Shown here: piece by piece, positions 6,857-14,906 of the stretch
Layout of the letters: each line of letters opens with the position of its first letter
Position numbering within the stretch: the first letter of the stretch is position 1
Assembly: GCA_964554795.1 (NCBI GenBank)
Contig: CAZKQB010000025.1
Span: 1-43,686 of the forward strand
Length of the DNA stretch: 43,686 nt
Reading direction: 5' to 3'
From: SFHK01 sp964554795
Lineage (GTDB): Bacteria; Bacillota; Clostridia; Christensenellales; Aristaeellaceae
Notes under the pieces: model-generated
What the model saw: only the letters and a program-made list of their open reading frames with translations
What the model was told of the DNA's origin: nothing
The model's database searches: none
Program-made: the position numbers and the translations under genes

Positions 6857-7288
6857 ATGAGCTCTTATATCGCAAAGCCCGAAACCGTCGAACGTAAATG
6901 GTACGTGATCGATGCGGACGGTGTTGTGCTCGGTCGTCTCGCGTCTCAGGTCGCCCTGATGCTGCGCGGCAAGCATAAGCCCACCTTCACGCCTCATGTT
7001 GATACCGGCGATTACATCATCGTCGTCAATACCGACAAGATCGCCCTGACCGGCCGCAAGCTGGATCAGAAGATCTACTATCACCACAGTGGCTATCCGG
7101 GCGGACTGAAGGAAACCAAGTACCGCGATCTGCTGGCCAAGAAGAGCGAGTTTGCGTTCAAGAAGGCTGTCCGCGGCATGCTTCCCAAGGGCCCCCTCGG
7201 AAACAAAATGTTCAAGAAGCTGAAGGTTTATGCCGGCGCGGAGCATCCGCATGCCGCGCAGCAGCCCGAAGTTTTTGATATGAAGTAA
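6857..7288 (+). CDS. rplM: 50S ribosomal protein L13
   Basis: The 143-residue protein matches the L13 family along its full length: WYVIDADGVVLGRLAS, LRGKHKPTFTPHVDTGDYII, the conserved YYHHSGYPGG segment, and AVRGMLPKGPLGNKMFKKLK near the end. L13 is an early assembly protein of the large ribosomal subunit. GGAGGA lies 7 nt before the ATG at 6857; an in-frame TTG at 6842 overlaps that Shine-Dalgarno and is rejected. It is followed 19 nt later by rpsI, the standard bacterial pair. Confidence 0.97.
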   Translation: MSSYIAKPETVERKWYVIDADGVVLGRLASQVALMLRGKHKPTFTPHVDTGDYIIVVNTDKIALTGRKLDQKIYYHHSGYPGGLKETKYRDLLAKKSEFAFKKAVRGMLPKGPLGNKMFKKLKVYAGAEHPHAAQQPEVFDMK

Positions 7289-7307
7289 TTAGGGAGGAGG
7301 ACGAAAA

Positions 7308-7700
7308 ATGTCTGAAGTTTCTTTTAGCGCAGTCGGCAGAAGGAAAAAGGCGATCGCCCGTGTTCGTCTGATTCCCGGCGAAGGCAATATCACCATCAAT
7401 AAGCGTTCTCTGGATGAGTACTTCGGTCTCGAGACCCTCAAGACCGTTGTGCGTCAGCCTCTTACCCTCACCGAGACCCTCGGCCGCTTTGACGTCGTTG
7501 TCAGCGTTGCCGGCGGCGGCTATACCGGCCAGGCAGGCGCCATCCGTCATGGCATCTCCCGCGCGCTCGTGAAGGCTGATGAGGAGCTCAAGGGCTCCAT
7601 CAAAAAGGCTGGCTTCCTCACCCGCGACCCGCGCATGAAGGAGCGCAAAAAGTACGGCCTCAAGGCCGCCCGTCGTGCGCCCCAGTTTTCCAAGCGCTGA
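7308..7700 (+). CDS. rpsI: 30S ribosomal protein S9
   Basis: The 130-residue protein contains the S9 hallmarks GRRKKAIARVRL, the central GGGYTGQAGAIRHGISRAL loop and the conserved C-terminus KKYGLKAARRAPQFSKR, whose terminal lysine-arginine tail reaches the ribosomal P site. GGGAGGAGG precedes the ATG. It is cotranscribed with rplM and followed by a strong terminator. Confidence 0.97.
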   Translation: MSEVSFSAVGRRKKAIARVRLIPGEGNITINKRSLDEYFGLETLKTVVRQPLTLTETLGRFDVVVSVAGGGYTGQAGAIRHGISRALVKADEELKGSIKKAGFLTRDPRMKERKKYGLKAARRAPQFSKR

Positions 7701-7730
7701 GAAAGCAACTTTTTCAATCGAAAAAGTATC

Positions 7731-7766
7731 AAAAACCCCGAAATCTGCGGATTTCGGGGTTTTTCT
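7731..7766 (+). terminator. Intrinsic terminator of rplM-rpsI
   Basis: A perfect 15-bp stem (5' arm AAAAACCCCGAAATC, loop TGCG) runs into a TTTTT tract, 30 nt after the rpsI stop. The A-rich 5' flank makes it potentially bidirectional. Confidence 0.92.
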
Positions 7767-8159
7767 CATGTGTAAGGTTTAATTGGTTTTGGATGATTTT
7801 GAACCAGTTTAGCCCCGATTTTCGGGGCTGAATCTGGAGGGAATCGTATCCCATTTCGGGCTCTATTTTTCTGCCATAGCCGTCTGCGTCGGAGGAGGTG
7901 CGTTGCTGCCGGGCAAGCTGCAAGCCGGGAAAAATGCAGCTTGCTTTAAAAACGCCGCTTCCCTTCCGGTAGATTTTGTAAACAACCACAGCGGGAAAGA
8001 GCCTGTGTGAAGCGGTCCTTCGGGCGGAGATGCGTAAGCACTGCATGGGCTTCCGTGAAACGGGGAGAGAAGCGGCGGTCTGAGTCTGCACAGCGCTAGC
8101 ATTCCGGAGGCGAGAAAGAGAGGGGCTTCCTGTTTCGGCTGCGCGAAAAAGGCGGCCAC
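7767..8159. other. Gene-free stretch between rpsI and scpA 3' ends
   Basis: No supported gene on either strand. It holds two clear hairpins: AGCCCCGA-ttt-TCGGGGCT near 7811-7829 with further flanking pairing, and a perfect 10-bp stem GCAAGCTGCA / TGCAGCTTGC at 7913-7944. Neither has a T-run in a useful direction. scpB, which normally follows scpA, is not here. Confidence 0.5.
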
Positions 8160-8927
8160 TCATTCGGAGCTGCCGCCGGTGGCTTCTGGTATGTCCGCCT
8201 TTTCGATGACGATGTCCTCATATTCGTCCTTTTGGGTTGCCTTTACCTGGCTGAGCTTGAGAAGCTCGAGCAGGGCGAGGAAAACGGTGATAACCTCCTC
8301 CTTCGCGGGCGCGTCCTCAAACAGAGAGAAGAACGAAACGGGGCCGTTTTTTACGCGCCTTCTGATGCGCACCATGCACTGGCCGACGGTAAAGACCTCT
8401 CGGCGCACCTCGCGGCGGGAGAAGTTTTCAAACTGCTCGTTTTCGGCCTGCTCCTCCAGACGCTTCAGCACGCGCGCAAATGCCCGGGCAAGACCGGAGA
8501 GAGTCAGACCGGTCAGCTCGATCGTTGGGGGCGGGAGCGGGTATTCCTCGGGCAGTTTGGTGATGTAGTCGCGTGCCTCGTCCTCCAGCTGCTTCATCTC
8601 GCGAGAGATTTCTTTGAATTTCTTGTATTCCTCCAGCTGTCGGATCAGGGCCTCCTCTGGGGATTCCTCCTCGGGATCCTCCGGCTCCGGTGGCTTGGGA
8701 AGAAGCGCGCGGGACTTGATTTCCACCAGCGTGGCCGCCATTTGCAGAAACTCGCTGGCGCTGTCCATGTCCAGCTCGTCAATCTGCTTCATAGCTTCGA
8801 GATATTGCTCGGTGATCTCACTCACGAAAATTTCGCGAATGTTGATCTTCGCGTGCGAGATCATGTCCAGCAGCAGGTCGAGCGGGCCGGTGTATTCGTA
8901 TTGCTTCAGCTCAACTACGTATGCCAT
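8160..8927 (-). CDS. scpA: Segregation and condensation protein A
   Basis: This 255-residue ScpA is the kleisin subunit that bridges the Smc heads in chromosome condensation. The N-terminal kleisin domain has FTGPLDLLL-type sequence (YEYTGPLDLLLDMI) and KINIREIFVSEITEQYL, then FLQMAATLVEIKSRALLPKP, all typical. An acidic linker (about residues 85-100) and a C-terminal winged helix with VTVFLALLELLKLSQVKATQ complete it. It starts 3 nt after the protease gene's stop, so the two are coupled. The usual partner scpB is not adjacent. Confidence 0.93.
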   Translation of the reverse strand: MAYVVELKQYEYTGPLDLLLDMISHAKINIREIFVSEITEQYLEAMKQIDELDMDSASEFLQMAATLVEIKSRALLPKPPEPEDPEEESPEEALIRQLEEYKKFKEISREMKQLEDEARDYITKLPEEYPLPPPTIELTGLTLSGLARAFARVLKRLEEQAENEQFENFSRREVRREVFTVGQCMVRIRRRVKNGPVSFFSLFEDAPAKEEVITVFLALLELLKLSQVKATQKDEYEDIVIEKADIPEATGGSSE

Positions 8928-8930
8928 AGC

Positions 8931-9836
8931 CTATATCAGATGCACGGCTGCGGCGAACAGTCGGGCAAGGTTCGCAAGGCCGATGAACACGTGCTGCTCT
9001 ACAAAGTTGATCACGATGGAAATGACGTCCCAATCGGGGTTGTAATTGCCGATCAGAATCAGCGCCATCATGATTCCGCCGCCGACGCGCACGGCCTTTT
9101 CGGTCGCGAACAGCGGGCGCTTCAGCATCAGGTCGTTCAGTACGTGGTAGCCGTCCAGCGGGGGCAGGGGAATCAGGTTGAATACTGCCAGCGACAGGTT
9201 GATGCATGCAGAGCGGAAGAGAATCTGATACAGGTAGCCGGGAAGCTCGCCCAGTACCGGCTGGATGAAGTTATCCAGAATGTTGAAGGTGGCGCCACCC
9301 TCGGCGTAATACGACCACAGGCCGCTGGCGGCATTGAACAGCTCCTTCATGTCCAGCGTCAGCGAGGAGGCCAGATAGCGCTCGCCGCCCTCGGTAACGA
9401 ACGCCACGTCTGGGCTGCCTGCGAGGTAGTAGGCGAGCGCGCCCGTGTAGGACGGAGATTTGTAAATGGCAATCTGCACGATAACCATCATCAAAAGGAA
9501 GCTGAGCAGGCACAGAATCAGATTTGTGACGATGCCGGCCAGCGAGACCTTCAGGTCGTCGCGCCGCCCGTTTCGAAGGTTGCTTGGGTTAACCGGAACC
9601 GGCTTTGCCCAGCCGAAGCCGACCAGAAACATGCAGGCGAAGCCGATGGGGTCGATATGGCGCAGCGGGTTCAGGGTGATGCGCCCCATAAGCCGCGCAG
9701 TTGGGTCGCCGCAGCGGTCGGCGATGTAGGCGTGCGCAGATTCGTGCGCGCACAGCGCCAGCAGAATACCCGGCAGGCTGAGCAGAAGCCCGATAAGCGC
9801 CGCCTTGGGGTTGTCAAGCAGGTTGGACAGAAACAC
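8931..9836 (-). CDS. Site-2 protease family (M50) membrane metalloprotease
   Basis: A 301-residue polytopic membrane protein with zinc motif HESAH (residues 31-35) in the first transmembrane region and the second motif NLIPLPPLDGYH (about 217-228), the N-x-x-P-x-x-x-LDG signature of M50B proteases. Five to six hydrophobic segments are visible. A ~70-residue soluble insert lies between segments. The substrate is unknown; proteins of this subfamily commonly sit next to scpAB in Bacillota. The start is GTG at 9836 with AAAGGAGG 7 nt upstream. A 74-nt gap separates it from the divergent HAD gene. Confidence 0.88.
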   Translation of the reverse strand: MFLSNLLDNPKAALIGLLLSLPGILLALCAHESAHAYIADRCGDPTARLMGRITLNPLRHIDPIGFACMFLVGFGWAKPVPVNPSNLRNGRRDDLKVSLAGIVTNLILCLLSFLLMMVIVQIAIYKSPSYTGALAYYLAGSPDVAFVTEGGERYLASSLTLDMKELFNAASGLWSYYAEGGATFNILDNFIQPVLGELPGYLYQILFRSACINLSLAVFNLIPLPPLDGYHVLNDLMLKRPLFATEKAVRVGGGIMMALILIGNYNPDWDVISIVINFVEQHVFIGLANLARLFAAAVHLI

Positions 9837-9910
9837 GCGGGTACCTCCTTTGTCATTCAGGCAGGATTTTTGCGCTGCCGCGGCGAATCATCAGAGAAAA
9901 GGGGGATTCT

Positions 9911-10465
9911 ATGAACGCTTACGATTTCGATAAAACCATTTTTCGCGGGGATTCCACCGCGCGCTTTTACCGGTTCTGCCTTGGAAGAACACCTAGGATG
10001 CTGAAAAGGCTGCCGAGGCTGGCCTTTGAAGCACTGTTTGTGCTGCCGAAGGATAAAACGCGCTTTAAGCAGAGCATGTTCGGCTTTCTTCGCGACCTCG
10101 ACGATCCGGAAAGGGCCGTTGAGGAATTTTGGAGGAAGAACCGCGGGCGCATCAAGCCCTTCTATCTGGAAAAGCGCCGCGCCGATGACGTGATCATTTC
10201 CGCGTCGCCGGAGTTCCTCCTGCGCCCGATTCTGACTGAGCTGGGCGTTACGCGCCTGCTTGCCTCGCCTGTGGACATTCACACTGGTCGGTATTCCGGC
10301 GAAAACTGTCACGGAAGGGAAAAGGTGCGCCGCCTGCGGGAGGCGTACGGGGACGTAGAAATTGATGAATTTTACTCCGACTCGCACGTCGATGATCCGC
10401 TGGCGGAAATTGCGAACGTGGCCTTCCGCGTGAAGGGTGATCGTATCCTGCCGTGGGACGCGTAG
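9911..10465 (+). CDS. HAD-family phosphatase (subfamily IB, SerB-like)
   Basis: This 184-residue hydrolase has motif I DFDKT (D5 nucleophile, D7 acid/base), motif II SASPEF and motif III-IV EFYSDSHVDDPL, in the standard order. A helical cap lies between motifs I and II. The length and motifs fit HAD-IB enzymes that act on phosphoserine or lipid phosphates; the substrate cannot be told from sequence. AAAAGGGGG precedes the ATG. It is a single-gene unit with a terminator at 10627-10676. A degraded second copy of its 3' end lies about 145 bp downstream. Confidence 0.85.
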   Translation: MNAYDFDKTIFRGDSTARFYRFCLGRTPRMLKRLPRLAFEALFVLPKDKTRFKQSMFGFLRDLDDPERAVEEFWRKNRGRIKPFYLEKRRADDVIISASPEFLLRPILTELGVTRLLASPVDIHTGRYSGENCHGREKVRRLREAYGDVEIDEFYSDSHVDDPLAEIANVAFRVKGDRILPWDA

Positions 10466-10555
10466 ACGGTTTGGACGCAGGCTTCGGGCCTGCCGCCTGT
10501 AAAAGGCACAGAACCGACATACCTGCATTGCATTCCCTGCCGCCGACTCTGCCTG

Positions 10556-10598
10556 GCAGAAATCGCCTTTCGCGTGGAGAGAAATCGTATCCTGCCGC
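10556..10598 (+). repeat. Decayed duplicate of the HAD gene 3' end
   Basis: The segment around 10556-10590 repeats the HAD gene's last codons at about 10411-10444. Both contain the string ATCGTATCCTGCCG preceded by closely similar sequence (GCCTTTCGCGTG here, GCCTTCCGCGTG there). Roughly 80 percent of ~33 aligned bases match, with a 9-bp deletion in the second copy. It looks like an old partial tandem duplication. Confidence 0.65.
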
Positions 10599-10626
10599 GA
10601 GTAAAGCATCGTAGATTCGATGTAGA

Positions 10627-10676
10627 AACGGCTTCCCGCCGGGGCTCATGGAGCTTCTGATCGGGAAGCCGTTTTT
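10627..10676 (+). terminator. Terminator between HAD gene and helicase gene
   Basis: A perfect 12-bp stem (AACGGCTTCCCG / CGGGAAGCCGTT) with a 23-nt loop is followed by TTTTTG on the + strand. The two genes converge, and on the minus strand the stem is followed by TTTC, so it may serve both. Confidence 0.8.
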
Positions 10677-10732
10677 GAGCGAAGCAGCGAATTCTGCGAT
10701 TTGCGGTGAAGCCGACGCATTTTTGCTTGTGC

Positions 10733-12508
10733 CTACGAATTCCGCGGCTTGCGCGGGGATTTCTTGCGGGTATTCTCCCATGGGCGGTAGGGCGGATTGG
10801 CGGCGAACTCCTGCGCGGCAGACGGCTGCGCGCCGCGAACGGAGCCCTTAGGCTTGCGCGGCGGACGAGCTTCAGCGTGCGCAGCACTGCGGAGAGCGGG
10901 CCTTCCGTCCTCGCGCGGCGCGTTGCCTTCGCGATTCATGGGGCGGCGGCCTTCGCCGTGGACGGTGTTCCGGAAGGCGGAACGGTCAGCGGCTGATTCG
11001 CCATCGCGGGGGAGGGAATGCCGACTGTTTCCGTGCGCGTTGCCTCGGAAGGCGGGCTTTCCGTCCCGGTTTACGGAGCCATCGCCCCGGCGCGGGAACA
11101 CACGGCCGTCGGCCGGCCGACCATAGCGTCTGGCGGGCGTCTGGACGGGGCGCGGCGCGGGCTTGGGCGGCTCGGGCACGCGAATGTCCAGCTGCGGCTC
11201 GAATTTTTCACCTTCAGAGGCTTCAAGCAAGGTGAGAAGCGCCGCTACGGCGTTCTCTGCGGGGACGCTTTCAAGCAGTCTCCGTGCAGTTTCCAGCGTG
11301 TCGGCGTTCGATTCGCCGGCAGCCAGCGCGGTGGCTCTTTCGATCAGGCGCGCATCCTCGGCCTTTTTGATATCCTCGCCCGACGGCGGCTGCTCGCACA
11401 GGATGGCCGCCTTCGTAACGCGACGATAGTCCCACATGCGAGAGGTCTCGCGCCCCACGACGAACGTATACGCGCGGCCCTCGCGGCCGGCGCGGCCGGT
11501 GCGCCCGATGCGGTGAACGTAGTATTCCACGTCCAGCGGCAGGTCGTAGTTGAACACGGCCTCTACGTTGTCGATGTCCAGACCGCGCGCGGCTACATCG
11601 GTGGCCACGAGAATGCCCACCATGCCGTTTTTGAAGCGCTCCATGATGGCGTCGCGCTCGATCTGGCGCATGTCGCCGTGCAGTCCTGCGGCGGCAAAGC
11701 CGCGCGCCTGCAGCTTGGTTACGACCTCCTCCACGCCCAGCTTGGTGTTCATGAACACCAGCGCGCGGCTGGTGCCGTCGCGCACCAGAAGACGGCTTAA
11801 AAGCTCTGTCTTGTGGAACGAACGGATGGGAATGTAGGTCTGGCGGATGGCTTCAACGGTCATCTGCTTATTTTCGACGCGCAGAATCTCCGGCTCTTTC
11901 AGATACTTCTGGGACAGAGTCAGAATCGGAAGCGGCATCGTGGCCGAAAACAGCGCCGTCTGGCGCGTCTGGGGCGTTTTGGAAAGAATGCTTTCGATGT
12001 CCTCGCGGAAGCCCATGTCCAGCATTTCGTCGGCTTCGTCCAGCACGGCGATTTTTATGCCGTCCAGCGTCAGCGTGCCGCGGTTCAGATGATCCATCAC
12101 GCGGCCTGGCGTGCCCACAACCACCTGCACGCCCATTTTCAGCGGGCGGAGCTGGCGCTCGATCGGCTGCCCGCCGTATACGGCCAGCACGTTCAGGCCA
12201 GGACGGTATTTGGCGAGCTTGATCAGCTCGCCCGCCGTCTGCACGGCGAGCTCGCGCGTGGGGCAGATTACCAGCGCCTGTGTCGAGCGGTCGGACGCGT
12301 CGATTTTCTCGACGATCGGTATGCCGAACGCGGCGGTTTTGCCGGTGCCGGTCTGCGCCTGACCGACCACGTCCTTGCCCTCGAGCAGAGGCGCGATGGC
12401 GAGCGCCTGAATCGGAGTCGGGGCGTCGTAGCCCATGTCCTCGATGGCACGGCGGGTTTCCTGCGAAAGATCAAAATCAAAATGTTCCAAGGGGTGTATC
12501 GCTCCCAT
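10733..12508 (-). CDS. DEAD-box ATP-dependent RNA helicase with RG/R-rich tail
   Basis: A 591-residue helicase with Q motif PTPIQ, motif I AQTGTGKT (residues 51-58), PTRELA, motif II VLDEADEML, SAT, and motif VI HRIGRTGRAGREG. The C-terminal ~130 residues are a low-complexity basic tail rich in Arg, Gly, Asn and Pro, typical of RNA-binding extensions in CsdA/DeaD-like helicases. It likely remodels RNA structure during ribosome assembly or cold growth. The start is ATG at 12508, or an in-frame TTG at 12490 that has GGGAG upstream and gives the usual MEHFDFDLS beginning. It lies 4 nt after the cysK stop. Confidence 0.93.
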   Translation of the reverse strand: MGAIHPLEHFDFDLSQETRRAIEDMGYDAPTPIQALAIAPLLEGKDVVGQAQTGTGKTAAFGIPIVEKIDASDRSTQALVICPTRELAVQTAGELIKLAKYRPGLNVLAVYGGQPIERQLRPLKMGVQVVVGTPGRVMDHLNRGTLTLDGIKIAVLDEADEMLDMGFREDIESILSKTPQTRQTALFSATMPLPILTLSQKYLKEPEILRVENKQMTVEAIRQTYIPIRSFHKTELLSRLLVRDGTSRALVFMNTKLGVEEVVTKLQARGFAAAGLHGDMRQIERDAIMERFKNGMVGILVATDVAARGLDIDNVEAVFNYDLPLDVEYYVHRIGRTGRAGREGRAYTFVVGRETSRMWDYRRVTKAAILCEQPPSGEDIKKAEDARLIERATALAAGESNADTLETARRLLESVPAENAVAALLTLLEASEGEKFEPQLDIRVPEPPKPAPRPVQTPARRYGRPADGRVFPRRGDGSVNRDGKPAFRGNAHGNSRHSLPRDGESAADRSAFRNTVHGEGRRPMNREGNAPREDGRPALRSAAHAEARPPRKPKGSVRGAQPSAAQEFAANPPYRPWENTRKKSPRKPRNS

Positions 12509-12512
12509 TACA

Positions 12513-13436
12513 TTAGTCGTAAATGCCGGTGGAGAGGTAGCGCGAGCCAGCATCGGGAAGTATGCACACGACGTTCCCGGCAGCCTCACCCGCGCGCTTC
12601 AGATAGTCGGCTGCGGCGAACAGCGCCGCGCCGGAGGTGATGCCGCACAAAAGCCCCTCGCTGCGTGCGAGAAGCTTCGCTGCGGCGAAGGCGTCCTCGT
12701 CGGTCACAGGAAGAATTTCGTCGATCAGGCTGCGATCCAGAACGGACGGCACGAAGTTTGCGCCGATGCCCTGCAGACCGTGCGGGCCGAACGTGCCCTT
12801 TGAAAGCAGAGGCGAGGCGGCGGGCTCTACGGCAAGAATGCGCACCGCCGGGCAGACGCGCTTCAGATAGCGCGCCGTGCCGGTGAGCGTGCCGCCGGTA
12901 CCCACGCCCGCGACGAGCGCACCGACGCTTCCGTTCAGGTCGCGCGCAATTTCAGGACCGGTGGTCGCCTCGTGGGCGCGGGCATTCTCCGGATTGTCAA
13001 ATTGACCGGGGATGACTGCGCCGGGTAGCTCGTGCGCGAGCTGCTGCGCTTTTTGGGTCGCGCCGGCCATGCCCTTTTTTCCATCGGTCAGAATGACCTC
13101 GGCGCCGTAGGCGGTTAAAAGCGCAATACGTTCACGGCTCATGGTGTCCGGCATGGTGAGAATCACGCGATAGCCGCGCGCTGTGCCAATGGCGGCCAGA
13201 CCGATGCCGGTGTTGCCGCTGGTCGGCTCGATGATCACGCCGCCGGGTTGAAGCGCGCCTGAACGCTCCGCCGCCTCAATCATGAAAAGCGCCGGACGGT
13301 CTTTCGCGCTGCCGGTGGGATTCATGAATTCCAGCTTGCCGAAAAGCCGATCCGGCGCACCCAGCGCACGCGCAGCGCGGGACAAACGCACGAGCGGCGT
13401 ACAGCCGACAAGGGATTCGACGCCGTTATGCAGCAT
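12513..13436 (-). CDS. cysK: Cysteine synthase (O-acetylserine sulfhydrylase)
   Basis: This 307-residue PLP enzyme makes cysteine from O-acetylserine and sulfide. The PLP lysine is K45 in NPTGSAKDRPA. The substrate loop EPTSGNTGIGLA, the phosphate-binding GVGTGGTLTGTARYL and the C-terminal ILPDAGSRYLST are all present. The length is normal for CysK and there is no CBS domain. The ATG at 13436 has GGGAGG upstream; the longer frame to 13478 has no ribosome site. It is followed immediately by the helicase gene on the same strand. Confidence 0.93.
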   Translation of the reverse strand: MLHNGVESLVGCTPLVRLSRAARALGAPDRLFGKLEFMNPTGSAKDRPALFMIEAAERSGALQPGGVIIEPTSGNTGIGLAAIGTARGYRVILTMPDTMSRERIALLTAYGAEVILTDGKKGMAGATQKAQQLAHELPGAVIPGQFDNPENARAHEATTGPEIARDLNGSVGALVAGVGTGGTLTGTARYLKRVCPAVRILAVEPAASPLLSKGTFGPHGLQGIGANFVPSVLDRSLIDEILPVTDEDAFAAAKLLARSEGLLCGITSGAALFAAADYLKRAGEAAGNVVCILPDAGSRYLSTGIYD

Positions 13437-13480
13437 GTGGAATGCCTCCCGTGAGAAAATCAATTTCAGGAAACACATTT

Positions 13481-13508
13481 AGGGATCGAGGCACAGCCTG
13501 CGATCCCT
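13481..13508 (-). terminator. Weak terminator downstream of rpsT
   Basis: An 8-bp stem (AGGGATCG / CGATCCCT) with a 12-nt loop lies between rpsT and cysK. The downstream sequence on the minus strand is AAATGTGTTTCC, so termination would be partial and cysK may receive read-through. Confidence 0.45.
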
Positions 13509-13532
13509 TGAAAATGCGGTTTGAAAGCCCGA

Positions 13533-13790
13533 TTATGCTTCCTTCGCGAGGCGCTTGGCAAGGCGCGCCTTTTTGCGGTTAGCAGCGTTCTTATGAATAA
13601 CGCCCTTCGCGGCAGCCTTATCCACCGCACCCTGCGTTGCGCTCAGCAGCTTGGCATCGGCAGTGCCTGCGGCGACGGCAGTTTCAAACTTTTTGATGGT
13701 CGTCTTCGTCGCGGATTTGATCATACGATTGCGAAGATTCTTCTTCTCATTGACCTTCACGCGCTTGACAGCAGACTTGATGTTCGGCAA
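13533..13790 (-). CDS. rpsT: 30S ribosomal protein S20
   Basis: The 85-residue protein starts MPNIKSAVKRV and is lysine-, arginine- and alanine-rich, ending KARLAKRLAKEA, as expected for S20, which binds 16S rRNA. The conserved GVIHKNAANRKKARL block is present. The start is a TTG at 13790 preceded by GGAGG at a good distance; the upstream ATG that would add ten residues has no ribosome site and adds sequence not found in S20. Confidence 0.95.
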   Translation of the reverse strand: MPNIKSAVKRVKVNEKKNLRNRMIKSATKTTIKKFETAVAAGTADAKLLSATQGAVDKAAAKGVIHKNAANRKKARLAKRLAKEA

Positions 13791-13825
13791 AATTGTCACC
13801 TCCTGTGTCAAAATCAGCAAAAGCT

Positions 13826-13854
13826 ATTATACTCCTATACACGCGGATTTGCAA
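13826..13854 (-). promoter_or_regulatory. Promoter of rpsT
   Basis: On the minus strand TTGCAA (13854-13849), a 17-nt spacer and a perfect TATAAT (13831-13826) sit about 35 nt upstream of the rpsT start. Confidence 0.75.
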
Positions 13855-13930
13855 CCGGTTTTTGTACTTTTTCCGGGTTAATTTCTCTATACGCGCGCGA
13901 TTTTTGCACCTGCACGCATTTTCCTGCGCG

Positions 13931-14200
13931 CTATATTTCCGTTCGCCGACTCTTTTTCTCGGCGCATAGCCGCTTCAGGTAGATTTTTCCGTGACGCCAG
14001 TAAACGCCGATCTGACCGGGGTATTGGCGGCGGACGGCCATCAGCAGGCCGTTGTAGGCGCGGCGGATGGTATCGCCGTTTTCCGGTGTGAATTCCGCAA
14101 TTTCGTAGCCGGAATCAAGAAAGGCCTTCACTGCGCTTATGCGGCAGGATTTGCGCCGGAGGAGGTTCTTTTCTGGGAGACTTTGAACTGAAATCAACAT
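13931..14200 (-). CDS. Small basic protein of unknown function (89 aa)
   Basis: The protein begins MLISVQSLPEKN and has a strongly basic C-terminus (KRLCAEKKSRRTEI). The middle includes GYEIAEFTPENGDTIRRAYNGL. I recognise no domain. The ATG at 14200 has AAAGGGG about 9 nt upstream; a TTG three codons earlier is possible. It is oriented with rpsT and the HIT gene but separated from both by more than 100 bp. It could be a host-specific small protein. Confidence 0.5.
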   Translation of the reverse strand: MLISVQSLPEKNLLRRKSCRISAVKAFLDSGYEIAEFTPENGDTIRRAYNGLLMAVRRQYPGQIGVYWRHGKIYLKRLCAEKKSRRTEI

Positions 14201-14285
14201 GATACTCAACCCCTTTCAACATAAAATATGAGGCTGACTATTGGATTATGAACGGAAGCATTCAATTTGCTATTAAAGCGTGCCG

Positions 14286-14322
14286 GACAAAGCAACAGCC
14301 GCTTCTTTGGCGGAAGCGGCTG
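14286..14322 (-). terminator. Terminator of the HIT gene
   Basis: A perfect 10-bp stem (CAGCCGCTTC / GAAGCGGCTG, 7-nt loop) lies 18 nt past the HIT stop. On the minus strand it is followed by TTGCTTTG, a weak T-rich tract. Confidence 0.65.
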
Positions 14323-14339
14323 CCGGTACAGGCGCGGAA

Positions 14340-14759
14340 TTAGAGGTTGCTTTTGATTTTTTCAATCATTTCAGCGTACTGCTCATCCGTCAGGTAGGTC
14401 TGCTTCGGGTTCATTGCGAACACGCCGCCCCACTCGAACCCGTCGCGATATTTGGGCACGAGGTGGAAATGCAGGTGGCAGCCCGTGTCGCCATAGGCGC
14501 CGTAGTTGACCTTTTCGGGATGGAACGCCTTGTGGATGGCGTTTGCCGCGCGGTTAACGTCGGCGAAGAAGGCGTTGCGCTCCTCGTCCGTCAGGTTCAC
14601 AATTTCGCTCACGTGATCCTTGTAGGCCACGATGCAGCGCCCCGGGTGGCTCTGCTCCTTGAACAGAATCAGCTGGCTCACGCCCAGGTCGCAGATTTTG
14701 ATGCCGAATTCCGCCAGAAGCGCGCCGCCCTGGCAATAGCCGCAGTTTTCACCTTTCAT
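14340..14759 (-). CDS. HIT-family nucleotide hydrolase/transferase
   Basis: A 139-residue histidine-triad protein. The motif HLHFHLVPK (H95, H97, H99) provides the catalytic histidines that cleave nucleoside phosphoramidates or dinucleotide phosphates. An N-terminal CGYCQGG pair of cysteines may bind zinc, as in some HIT proteins. The C-terminal GGVFAMNPKQTYLTDEQYAEMIEKI is the normal end. AAGGAG precedes the ATG. It is a lone gene on the minus strand, divergent from the anti-sigma gene. Confidence 0.88.
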   Translation of the reverse strand: MKGENCGYCQGGALLAEFGIKICDLGVSQLILFKEQSHPGRCIVAYKDHVSEIVNLTDEERNAFFADVNRAANAIHKAFHPEKVNYGAYGDTGCHLHFHLVPKYRDGFEWGGVFAMNPKQTYLTDEQYAEMIEKIKSNL

Positions 14760-14867
14760 GCTTCGAAGGCTCCTTTGCTTTTGATGGTTCCTCTGTTTAT
14801 TTCGCCGCTGAATGAAAATTTCCTTCCAAATTTGTGAACCTGCGCGCACTTTCGCGCATCTTACCAA

Positions 14868-14881
14868 TGGTCGGCCGACCA
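14868..14881. promoter_or_regulatory. Perfect 14-bp palindrome upstream of the anti-sigma-like gene
   Basis: TGGTCGGCCGACCA lies 26 bp before the TTG start at 14907, in the divergent region with the HIT gene. The location suits an operator; no regulator is known. Confidence 0.3.
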
Positions 14882-14906
14882 ATTGAATGGGAAGGGAAGC
14901 GAGAGC

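Noticed and set aside
7729..8163. A minus-strand frame of 144 codons after scpA, in the place where scpB would be
   Set aside because: No resemblance to ScpB, runs through the rpsI terminator, and has no ribosome site.
8232..9914. A 560-codon + strand frame over scpA and the site-2 protease gene
   Set aside because: Antisense shadow rich in Gln, His and Val, with no ribosome site or domain.
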